This document shows, piece by piece, positions 43,387 through 52,402 of a stretch of DNA of 64,000 bases (position 1 is its first letter; the number at the start of each line of letters is the position of its first letter). This stretch comes from Azolla caroliniana (taxonomy: Eukaryota; Polypodiophyta): positions 12,152,001 through 12,216,000 of the forward strand of contig JBHGNT010000003.1 in assembly GCA_043228905.1 (NCBI GenBank). Reading direction: 5' to 3'. The notes under the pieces are model-generated. The model was not told the DNA's origin. It saw nothing but the letters and a program-made list of their open reading frames with translations, and ran no database searches. A program made the position numbers and the translations under genes.

Positions 43387-44868
43387 TTTTTAAACCTCGA
43401 AGTCTAGAGGTTTGATTTCAGGATTTGTGGTCTCTCTTCTCTTAAAGATCTTGATTTTCTTCCCTGCAATCGACAAAGCAAGTTGAGTTCCATCTAACTC
43501 CGCTAGAAAATAGGTTGCATTATTTTCAATTTCCTTAACCACGTATGGGCCAAACCATCGTTTCATGAACTTTCGAGTAGTGTTATGCTGATTATCAAGA
43601 CTGTTATCATAGACAAGTACCCAATCTCCTTCAATTTTTCTTAGACGAAGACAATGCTTTTTATCAAAATTTTCCCGGTTCCTCAATCAAGCCTCACGTA
43701 ACCATTCTATTGCTAACCCGACATCTTTGGGTCTCCGTTCTAATTGTTGGATCCATGTAGCTAGCAAGTCTTCTCGACTCATCTCCTCTTGCCATGGCAA
43801 AGACGTCCATGAGGTAACACTTTGCTCGATAGGCATTATTGGTTTTTGCTCTAATATGTGCTCGGCCGGCATATATCCTGTAGTCGTGCTATGTGTAGTT
43901 CTATCGGCCCACAATGCATATGGTAATAATCATGGCTAGTTCCCCATCACAAGCCTTTGCGAGGGCTTTTACAATCAGGCTATGTCCCCGCTCCACCTTC
44001 CCATTTGCCTCCAGGTTGTATGCCATGGTAAGTGATAATTTGATGCCTATCCTTGAGAAAAAATCTTTAGCTTTATTTGCATCTAATTCTCCGGCTACTA
44101 TTTTGCCAACACATCCGTATCGACAAATAACATCTTCAAGGAGAAACTTGCAAACCACCAACCACCAAAGGTGTTTTATTCCTTAGTGCCCGACCTTCTA
44201 CTTGGTTGGTGAGATCCTCTCTTGCAAGCACGAGGTATCTCATTTGCCACAATCCCATTGGCATAACCACTATGTCTACCAACCACTTATAGTGCATTGA
44301 TATTGGATATGTTGGATGAAGTTCATCCCTATGTTGAACATTCGAGTATAATTGGCATTGCGCACATGTTTTAACATAGCTTGCTACATCTTTGTAAACA
44401 CCCGGCCACCAATACTTCTCCTTGAGCTTTGCAAAAGGTGCCCATATACCTCGACGACCTGCCCACACACTATCATGAAATTCAGCAATTAGTGTTTATT
44501 GATCTTGTTTCTTGCACACCATTCGACGTGGAGTTCCATTCTTCCTCTTTGGAAACTTCCATAGATGTCCTTCTTTGAGGAAGAACTTGTAGGCCTTCTT
44601 AATTCAGTAGAAGTCTTTCTTTGACCATGATTCATCCTTTGTAAGAGAGCTTAAGTACTTGCCAATTTAGATGAGTTCACCCTCATAATCTTCTACTTTA
44701 AACACCGCTAGCACCCGAGCACAAGAAATTGTAATTTACGAAGTTTAGGCCAACATCCTCTTCATCGGAGCGCGGATCTTCTTCACCCTCGTACCTTGCC
44801 CTTCACAACATATTGCTCACCACATTATACTTCCCAGTTATATGTCAAATCGTGGGGTTGAGCGACTT
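43387..44868 (-). pseudogene. Gypsy-3 integrase and C-terminal domain
   Basis: Frames at 43390-43686 (RWFGPYVVKEIENN), 43687-43914 (MPAEHILEQKPIMPIE, MSREDLLATWIQQLERR), 43901-44161 (YNLEANGKVERGHS) and 44136-44468 (zinc region CAQCQLYSNVQHRDELHP, core VDIVVMPMG) are the Gypsy-2-type integrase in broken frames. A decayed RNase H-integrase linker reaches 44868, where the sequence reads into the Gypsy-4 insertion at the motif corresponding to SLNP. Confidence 0.85.
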
Positions 44869-45002
44869 GATATTGTCAAGAATAGTACTAAACAGAGAGA
44901 GAATTAGTACTAGAGAAGGGAAGTACTATTAGTACTAAGAGGACGGGACTGCGTAAGACTCCCGAGAGAGGAAGAGAGAAGAGGAGAGAGAGAGATAGTG
45001 AG

Positions 45003-45039
<37 letters not shown>

Positions 45040-45167
45040 GATAACAGATTATATATTAGAAGAAGAGTAAGTACAAAAGGGCTATGAGGCTAAAGACTGG
45101 CTTTGAACCAAATTGGTTCAACATAATGCCTAGTACCCTCTTTTATAGTGTTCTGAAGAGTAATCCT

Positions 45168-45190
45168 GAAGCTTCTAGAATGTTCTAGAG
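45168..45190 (-). promoter_or_regulatory. Heat-shock elements in Gypsy-4 LTR
   Basis: Plus-strand GAAGCTTCTAGAATGTTC gives four perfect alternating pentamers, with weaker ones following to 45200. The right LTR keeps the same four at 53906-53923. In element orientation they lie about 20-45 bp upstream of the TATA box. HSF binding is inferred from the consensus. Confidence 0.72.
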
Positions 45191-45260
45191 AAATCTGGAA
45201 TATACATTAATTTCCTATAATAAAGTGTAAATGAAAATAATATCCTACGTATTACAATAG

Positions 45261-45331
45261 ATGATATAATGGTCAAGGGCTTGACCCATATAACCTAAGG
45301 TCATGGGTTCGAGTCTTGCCATATCATGACA
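45261..45331 (+). other. tRNA-like fold at the LTR terminus of Gypsy-4
   Basis: ATGATAT (45261-45267) pairs with ATATCAT (45321-45327) as a 7-bp acceptor-like stem. Inside lie a D-arm-like GGTC/GACC stem and a B box GGTTCGAGTC (45306-45315). The LTR ends four bases later (GACA). The right LTR has the same block (53999-54065). It is antisense to the element. The T stem is weak, so it is unlikely to be a working tRNA gene. Confidence 0.6.
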
Positions 45332-45794
45332 CTATCTCCCCTTTAAAACAACGAGTGGCACGAGTCGTTTTGGATGGAGGACCCGGTTTGTGTGGATATT
45401 GACAATGGAATTCTTGAAGAAGCGCACGAGCATTGGTCACATTCTCGATCGGTTCCCAAGTACGTTCACTGGGACTATAGCCTAGCCAATCGACTAGATA
45501 GTAGAGCTTGTTGCGAACAATCTTGGAATCAAGGATGGCGGCAACCTCGTACTTTGGTCCATCTTCAAGCTCGATCGGGGGTGGAGGTTGTATAATACAT
45601 CCTGGGATGGTGCTCTCGTGATAGGGTTTGAGGAGAGAACTATGAAACACCGGATGTATCCGAAGTTGAGGAGGTAGATCGAGACGAAAAGAGACATCAT
45701 TAATCTTTCTGATAATACGAAAAGGACCTAATCGCTGATAATCCAACTTCTCACATGGGCGAGTATTCTTGATGTGTCGTCGTAGCAGCCACAC
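45324..45794 (-). pseudogene. Gypsy-4 integrase C-terminus and chromodomain
   Basis: The frame contains the integrase SH3-like end (RLGPFRIIRKINDVSFRLDLPP) and a chromodomain (YEVAAILDSKIVRNKLYYLVDWLGY then TWEPIENV). Aromatic positions of the methyl-lysine cage are partly present (Y, W, W). A short tail follows to the polypurine tract. It is joined to the core by a frameshift. Confidence 0.9.
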
Positions 45795-46829
45795 CCGATC
45801 TCCAATGTTAAAACTAGATGGAAGTCAATGACGATCCGCGTAGTCCTTGTGCATTTGTTGAGCTTGTTGGAGATGAGTAGATAAATCCGCTTGTATCTTG
45901 CGTAACTGCTCCAAACGATCCTCCGCGCAAGGATTTGTGGACACCTCTGGGGTTTCAAGTACACTCCATTGAGGGTGACATCCCGTATAAGCAAAAAATG
46001 GCGTAACTTTAGTCGATGCGTGGATAGAGTTATTATAGGCAAATTCGGCGAAGTGGAGAATATCTGCCCAGTTATCCTGATGATAGCTGAGAAAGCACCA
46101 CAGATACTGCTCCAGCGTTTGATTTGTTCGTTCGTCTTGGCCATCAGTTTGGGGGTGGTAGCCGGAGGAGAGGTTACAAGTGTGACCTTGAGCATTTTAA
46201 AAAGGTGCTTCCAGAATTTTGACACGAACTCGGGTCCACGATCGCTGACGATACTATCGGGAAGTTCATGATGCCGACATACTTCACACATGACAATTTT
46301 GGCGGTGTCTTGACTGGAGATTTCCTTAGTACATGGCAAGAAATGAGCCATCTTCGTATATCGATCTACCACTGTTAGAATCGCATTGAACCCCTTAGAG
46401 ACTGGAAGATCTGTGATGAAGTCTAGAGCAATGGATTGCCACGACTTGCTTGGAATTGGTAATGGTTCTAATAAACCATATGGATGATGCCTTGGCATTT
46501 TCGCTCTGCAACATGTATCACAAGTCCGAACAAAATCTTCGACAAATTGTCGCATACGGGGCCACCAGAATGATCGTTGTACTAAATCTAATGTTTTAGT
46601 ACTACCAAAATGCCCAGCTGTATATGTGTCATGACAGTTTTGTACTACTCGAAGGCGGCAAGAACCATTAGGAACATACAAAAGTTCTTTAAAGAAGAGT
46701 AATCCATCATGGTATTTGAATTTTCGATAGTCCGTACCTGGTGGTTGCGACTGTGAACACGACGCTCGAGAGGGATCAATTTGTGCTAGTATAGCTTGGG
46801 CGAAAGCATCTGTCTTCAGGTCCGCACGT
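45728..46829 (-). pseudogene. Gypsy-4 integrase zinc domain and core
   Basis: The HHCC zinc region (HDTYTAGHFGSTKT, CDTCCRAKMPRH) is followed by the core with IALDFITDLP, VDRYTKMAHF and IVSDRGPEFVSKFW. After the second Asp the frame shifts and the region of the catalytic Glu is lost from frame (TTPKLMAKTNEQ, from PQTDGQTE). The open frame extends 50 bp into the TRG-2 LTR, which is not part of the gene. Confidence 0.88.
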
Positions 46830-47558
46830 TGTCGTGCCTTTCGGCTCCGGATCGTTTGCGTGAGTCGGGTGGGAACCACCGGGGTTTTGGACTAGGAAGA
46901 GGAGAGTTTTAAGGCTAATAAGAATATAAATATGTTGTAAGAAAGAGTTATAGCAAACTCGTGAATCCCACGAGTGTATTGTATTTGATTAATCAATATG
47001 AATATAAGAATATAAATTTGGGTTGAAAGAGAATGATATAGAATCCTCGTGAATCCCACGAGTATAGTTTATTAATTGGTGTTTTTTAGAAACATATCCA
47101 GTTTCCAAATATTTTTCACACACAATTACATTGTGCTCCCCATCCTTATGTAGTGATGAGGAAGTCTTAGTAATCCATGCTTTTTCTCTAACTATAGACC
47201 CCATGCTTTTCCTATAGATAGACTATATGCTTTATCTAAAGTGATCATGCTTTTTTCTAACTTGTGCGTTTTTTATCATGCACGCTAGATGTGTATGTGT
47301 AGCTTTTTCTTTTGTTATGCGTTTTTCTAATGTTTATCCTAGCGTGAATTTACCTTTCTATGTGGGACATCTATGCTTTAACACTAATGAAATGCTAGTG
47401 TAATGGTAAGACATTACATTATTAACATGGAGGTGCAAGGTTCGAATCTTGCCCTATGCATGTTCCATTTATTTTGCTATTTTCTTCTATTTCTTCATTT
47501 TTTATTGAATCTAATACTATATACGTTTTTCACGTAGTGTACAAAATACACTACGACA
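46830..47558 (-). repeat. TRG-2 3' LTR
   Basis: 729 bp, minus strand TGTCGTAGTG to GGCACGACA. It has the B-box block GGTTCGAATCT (47439-47449, plus strand) and two copies of the hairpin CTCGTGAATCCCACGAG (46958-46974 and 47046-47062). Confidence 0.93.
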
Positions 47559-49581
47559 CTCGCCCCCTCCAAACCCGCACATCCTCCGGTATGTGCCGAA
47601 GTTGTTGGTGTTTGTTAGTCTCCTCCGTCCGGTCTCTACCCGATTGGTTTCGTTGCCGGCTCGTAGTACCCTCGACTTCTCTTGTTATGTTGACTTTGTC
47701 TCTCCATTTGGAGCACATCCATTCTTTCCACCCGAACCATTGTCGACATCCGATCCACCATAGTCTTCGTTCGCTTTTTGCATGGCCCGCTTGGTCCTTG
47801 TCATCCGCGGTAGTATCTTTTCTTGCCCTCTTTCTTTTCTTCATCAATCTCGACTTCTTTTCGGATTTTCGGTTTAGTCGGATTAGCTTACTTCCGATTC
47901 GGTCTCGTCGGATCGTCTTTCGTTTAGTTCGGCTTCCTTTCCGATTTGTATTCGGTCGATCCGGACTCGGTTGATCGGTTTTTACCGATTCAGTGCTCTT
48001 TCGGGTCGGTTTCTTTTCTTTTCTTTTCGTCCGAATTTGCTTTCTTTTCTTCGTTTTCACCTGCCTTGTCCGGTTCGACTTTCGGCACTTCTTTCCGTTG
48101 TTCGCTACGTAGGTCCTCCGATATGTGCTCGTTGTTCGGTCCTCATGTGGTTGTAATGCATGCTTCTTTTCTCGCCGTAGCGCGTGCTTCTTTATTCGCC
48201 ATAACACGCGTTTCTTTATTCTCCGTAGAGCGTGCTCTGTATTACGCGCTTCTCCCGTCGTAGTCCCGACCTCCGCATTGTCGCACTTTCTTTTAGATTG
48301 GAATTTCGGATGGATCATTTTCCATCCGAACCGACTTCCGACTTTACCTTCCTCGCCGCCATCTCCCGTCTCTCCGGTCTCACGTTGGTTCTCGGACACA
48401 ACCGCCGAAGTCTCTAGATATTGTTGGCATGAATCCTCGGTATTACCTTCTTTCGTAGTTTCACCCTTAGCATTCTTCTCGGCTATCTCTTCATCGTATT
48501 CGTCAGCTTCGACATTCGTTTTCTCTCCGCCACCTTCCGTCTCTTCGGTCTCACGTTGCCTTTCGATCGCAACCGCCGGAGTCTCTGGAATCAGTGGTGG
48601 GGAAGTCTCGATATGGCAATCCGCCATTGATTCGTCCATAGCCACCTCCGATTCGATTTCGTCTTTTGTGGCTACCTCCTTAATCACATCCGCTTCACAC
48701 TCTTTATCTGCATCAATTATGCAAACATCTATTATGCTTACCCCTTTTTGACCCGATGTCTCGGGCACTTGTATCCCGAAATTTCCTTCTACACTTGAAT
48801 TATCGGCCTTATCCTTCGCCATCGTTCTTTCACAAGACGAGTGGGTGTCTTGTTCCACTCTTTCTCCCGTGGTACCATCATGTTGTATTTCGGCCTTCAT
48901 ATTGGCTTCATCGTTTTTCCTCAATCGACCATCCTTCATGGGCCATGTCGTTGTTGACGAGATTCTCAGCTTCCTTTCATCATGTCTTCGGCATACCCTT
49001 TCGACTTTAGCCCAATCCTCGGTAAGGCCGTTCGCACCGTCATCATCTTCGAGTTCGATCCCAATGTCCATCCTTTCTTTCCGATCGATCGATCTTACGA
49101 ACATTAAGACTTTATCTTCTCCCACCAATCTTCGTTCCCGCTCCGAGAGTCGAGCAAAACGATGCTCGAACTCTAGGAACGCTTGCGTTGCACTTCGGTG
49201 AGTCTTCTCCGACGCCACCCATTCGTCGAATTCTTGTCGATCTCGTCCCGTCCATCTCTCATAGTCATATGCCTCCCGTAAAGCTTCTTCAAAGGACTCC
49301 CATGTCGAGTTTTGTTGTTGTATCTTGTGGATTCTCTCTTGTAGTTCGTCTGAGGCCACCCGACTAAAGGATATCACTTGCAATCCTTCCGGTATCCGAT
49401 ATTGCATCATCTCCGCCTTATATTCACGTAGGTAGCGTGACACACCCTTACCGTTGAATTCCCCGTTTCGTCGCAGAAGCCGCTCTACTGCCGCCTTCAT
49501 CTCCGACATCGCACGTTGTTCTTGTTGCATCCGCTCAAACATTATCATCATCATGTTCATCGCCTCTTGTTGATTCTCCAT
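47551..49581 (-). CDS. TRG-2 ORF: gag fused to acidic and basic domains
   Basis: 676 codons from ATG 49581 (a GTG seven codons upstream keeps the frame). Residues 1-165 match Gypsy-2 gag (FERMQQEQRAMSE, VSRYLREYKAEMM, FNGKGVSRYL). Residues about 170-400 are acidic, rich in Glu, Asp and Thr, with an internal duplication (RQRETEETEGGGE and NQRETGETGDGGE). Residues about 410-620 are strongly basic, with repeated HALRR/IKKRV units and long Lys/Arg tracts. No zinc knuckle, protease or RT is present. The frame passes through the polypurine tract and its TAG stop lies in the first eight bases of the 3' LTR. No stops or shifts break it. The basic region might bind RNA or DNA in place of the knuckle (inference). 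Confidence 0.82.
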   Translation of the reverse strand: MENQQEAMNMMMIMFERMQQEQRAMSEMKAAVERLLRRNGEFNGKGVSRYLREYKAEMMQYRIPEGLQVISFSRVASDELQERIHKIQQQNSTWESFEEALREAYDYERWTGRDRQEFDEWVASEKTHRSATQAFLEFEHRFARLSERERRLVGEDKVLMFVRSIDRKERMDIGIELEDDDGANGLTEDWAKVERVCRRHDERKLRISSTTTWPMKDGRLRKNDEANMKAEIQHDGTTGERVEQDTHSSCERTMAKDKADNSSVEGNFGIQVPETSGQKGVSIIDVCIIDADKECEADVIKEVATKDEIESEVAMDESMADCHIETSPPLIPETPAVAIERQRETEETEGGGEKTNVEADEYDEEIAEKNAKGETTKEGNTEDSCQQYLETSAVVSENQRETGETGDGGEEGKVGSRFGWKMIHPKFQSKRKCDNAEVGTTTGEARNTEHALRRIKKRVLWRIKKHALRREKKHALQPHEDRTTSTYRRTYVANNGKKCRKSNRTRQVKTKKRKQIRTKRKEKKPTRKSTESVKTDQPSPDRPNTNRKGSRTKRKTIRRDRIGSKLIRLNRKSEKKSRLMKKRKRARKDTTADDKDQAGHAKSERRLWWIGCRQWFGWKEWMCSKWRDKVNITREVEGTTSRQRNQSGRDRTEETNKHQQLRHIPEDVRVWRGRVS

Positions 49582-49619
49582 CTCCTTGCCACCCGCCTTC
49601 ACGTCGGGTTCACCAACTG

Positions 49620-50348
49620 TGTCGTGCCTTTCGGCTCCGGATCGTTTGCGTGAGTCGGGTGGGAACCACCGGGGTTTTGGACTAGGAAGAGGAGAGTTTT
49701 AAGGCTAATAAGAATATAAATATGTTGTAAGAAAGAGTTATAGCAAACTCGTGAATCCCACGAGTGTATTGTATTTGATTAATCAATATGAATATAAGAA
49801 TATAAATTTGGGTTGAAAGAGAATGATATAGAATCCTCGTGAATCCCACGAGTATAGTTTATTAATTGGTGTTTTTTAGAAACATATCCAGTTTCCAAAT
49901 ATTTTTCACACACAATTACATTGTGCTCCCCATCCTTATGTAGTGATGAGGAAGTCTTAGTAATCCATGCTTTTTCTCTAACTATAGACCCCATGCTTTT
50001 CCTATAGATAGACTATATGCTTTATCTAAAGTGATCATGCTTTTTTCTAACTTGTGCGTTTTTTATCATGCACGCTAGATGTGTATGTGTAGCTTTTTCT
50101 TTTGTTATGCGTTTTTCTAATGTTTATCCTAGCGTGAATTTACCTTTCTATGTGGGACATCTATGCTTTAACACTAATGAAATGCTAGTGTAATGGTAAG
50201 ACATTACATTATTAACATGGAGGTGCAAGGTTCGAATCTTGCCCTATGCATGTTCCATTTATTTTGCTATTTTCTTCTATTTCTTCATTTTTTATTGAAT
50301 CTAATACTATATACGTTTTTCACGTAGTGTACAAAATACACTACGACA
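49620..50348 (-). repeat. TRG-2 5' LTR
   Basis: 729-bp copy of 46830-47558, with B box at 50229-50239, followed by the ACGT duplication. The PBS lies just to its left (49597-49616). Confidence 0.93.
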
Positions 50349-50393
50349 ACGTATGATATTGATAACGTGGGAATCCATGGGCATGCCAAAAAT

Positions 50394-51149
50394 CTATGTT
50401 GCTTGCAGTCGTGCTGGTCCCAAGATTACTTGCTTTTGGTTATCGAAAGTTGGCTCGCCGGGACGCGGTGTTAGATACAAACGTCGTGATAATGCATCTG
50501 CCTTCCCTTGGTGCTTCCCCGGACGATATGTAATTTTGAAGTTGAAACGTGTGAGGAAGTGGGCCCACCGAGCTTGACGTCGATTTAACACACGAGCATC
50601 CTGAAAGTAGGCAAGGTTTTTATGGTCACTGAATACGGTGACTTGATGAGAGGATCCCTCTAAAAAATGCCTCCATTGCATAAACAAGTCCACTATTGCC
50701 AATAGCTCCTTATCATGAATTTCGTAGTTGATTTCGGCAGCGTCAAACTTGCGTGAGTGAAAAGCCACATGATGTAGCTTCTCATCATTACCCCGTTGTG
50801 ACAGAATGCTCCCAAATGCGAAATCCGACGCGTCAGCTTCGATAATGAATGATTTTTCCGGATCGACATGAGCTAGAATTGGAGCCGATGTAAATTCCTT
50901 TTTAAGACTCTCAAAAGCCATATCTGCTTCTTCAAACCAAACAAATGATTGTCCCTTCCTGGTAAGCTGTCTGAGAGGCAGAATGAGCTTTGAGTAATCT
51001 TGTATAAACTTCCGGTAAAAATTGGCAAAGCCTAAAAAGCATTGCACATCCCGTACCGAGCACGGAGTCTGCCATTCTACCACCGTCTTGATGTTAGCTG
51101 GGTTCATGGAGATGCCTTCTGATGAAATGACGTAACCAAGAAATTCCAT
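50394..51149 (-). pseudogene. Gypsy-4 RT thumb and RNase H
   Basis: A 251-codon open frame: FLGYVISSEGI, CFLGFANFYRKFIQDYS (thumb and connection), then RNase H with IIEADASDFAFG, IHDKELLAIV and VFSDHKNLAYF, plus RPGKHQGKADALSRR. Catalytic Asp and Glu positions are kept. It follows the RT palm after one in-frame stop (near 51199) and ends 45 bp before TRG-2. Confidence 0.9.
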
Positions 51150-51200
51150 CTGGTTGCACCCGAAACTACATTTTTCTAGCTTTGCATAAAGACCATGTTC

Positions 51201-51908
51201 TCAAAGTCGATTTAGTACTAACAATACATGAGAATCATGCTCTTCTTCGGTCTTTGAATAAGCCAGTAGATCATCCAAGTAGATGATCAGACACACATCC
51301 AAGAGATATCGGAATATATCATTTGCCATGTGCTGGAAGACTCCTGGCGCATTAGTGAGGCCGAACGGCATGACCGTATGCTCGAAGTGCCCATATCTAG
51401 TGCGGAACGCGGTCTTCCATTCTTCTCCTGGAAAAGTCAATCTTTGTGAAGAACCTGGCACCATTGATTCGTTCTAAAAGACTGAGATAAGGGGAAGTGC
51501 ATACCTATTGCGGATTGTAACTTTATTCAAGGCACGGTAATCTACCACCAGACGAAGTGAGCAATCCTTTTTCTTGACGAAGAAAATGGGTGTGCCAGCT
51601 GGAGATTTCAAATGTCGAATGAATCCATTCTCCAAATTCTCCTCTATATAGGCTCGAAGGACTTCTAGCTCAGTTGGTGACAAATTGTAGATCGGTCCCC
51701 ATGGTGGCTCCTTCCCCGGTTGTAAATCGATGGGGCAATCATATGGTTGATGGTGAGGAAGCGTATTGGCTCGTACTTTATCGAATACATCGACATAATG
51801 ATGATACTTCTTTGGAAGCTGAACGGTGGACTCCTCTTTAATGGTGTCGGAGGTTTTTAGGGATATTGCGAAGAGAAACATTTCTTCCTTGCGTCCTTCT
51901 TCCCACAA
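51201..51908 (-). pseudogene. Gypsy-4 reverse transcriptase
   Basis: Two frames. 51474-51908 has [26 protein letters not shown] and [17 protein letters not shown]. 51201-51464 has [20 protein letters not shown] and the active site [12 protein letters not shown] frameshift between them removes the DLRSGYHQ segment. This is typical chromovirus RT. Confidence 0.9.
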
Positions 51909-51956
51909 CTGATGTAGTGAAATGGTGGCAATCTTCTGAGTAGATCCTCGGGTTTG

Positions 51957-52376
51957 TCAACATTGGATTTCTCTTGTTCTCCAATCTATGTCTGGGTTAT
52001 GTAACTCGAACCATGGTAATCCCAAAACAATGGGATGTTTTGAGATACTAATAATGTTAAATGATACTACACATGCTAAGTTATCTAGGACAATATTAAC
52101 GAGTTCTGACTCTTCTATGATATTTCCAGAGGCAATGGGACGACCATCAATGACGACTACAAAGGCTGAACATGGGAGTTTTCTAAGAGATATCTGATGA
52201 GCTTGGGCAAAATTCCTATCCATAAAGAAAGAATTAGCTCCAAAGTCTAGAAGTGCTAAGACGTGTACTGGCAGGGTACTTTTAGTACTAACTGTTACTT
52301 GGGCTACGAACACATTGCTAACTTGCTTAGAGGGAATGGAACCACTAATGGGCTGCACAAATCTAGGGTTGTCCAA
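51957..52376 (-). pseudogene. Gypsy-4 protease
   Basis: A 139-codon frame of the retropepsin type (VLALLDFGANSFFMDRNFA). The active-site triad reads D-F-G instead of D-S-G, so activity is doubtful. ILGLPW-like end motif (VLGLPWFELHNPDIDW) is present. Confidence 0.85.
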
Positions 52377-52402
52377 CCAAACGACTCCTATTTTGGCTGG
52401 AC

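Larger units (their letters stand above)
44874..45331 (-). repeat. Gypsy-4 3' LTR
   Basis: Minus-strand LTR TGTCATGATATGG to CTTGACA. From its 5' end it holds an antisense tRNA-like block (45261-45327), a heat-shock-element cluster (45168-45190) and a TATA box (CTATAAAAG on the minus strand near 45145-45150). A CT run (45009-45034) lies in the predicted leader, followed by TAGTACTA-rich sequence. Confidence 0.9.
46830..50348 (-). mobile_element. TRG-2, very young gag-only derivative of the Gypsy-2 family
   Basis: Two 729-bp LTRs (46830-47558 and 49620-50348) show no difference that I could find. The duplication ACGT is at 46826-46829 and 50349-50352. It has the same PBS as Gypsy-2 with one base changed, and a polypurine tract GGAGGGGGCGAG identical to that of Gypsy-2. 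The internal region of about 2.06 kb is one open frame. It has gag but no protease, RT or integrase, so it must depend on a partner, most plausibly a Gypsy-2-type element. Confidence 0.93.

Noticed and set aside
45261-45327. A working tRNA gene
   Set aside because: The acceptor and D-arm pairing are good, but the T stem is weak, no standard anticodon arm is clear, and the block recurs at the same place in both LTRs. I treat it as an LTR module.
47456-49201. Plus-strand Ser/Phe-rich frames over TRG-2 (47456-47974, 48125-48751)
   Set aside because: They mirror the Lys/Glu-rich codons of the real minus-strand ORF.
47551-49581. A host nuclear gene in the 676-codon ORF
   Set aside because: It lies exactly between identical LTRs with PBS, polypurine tract and target duplication, and begins with Gypsy-2-type gag.
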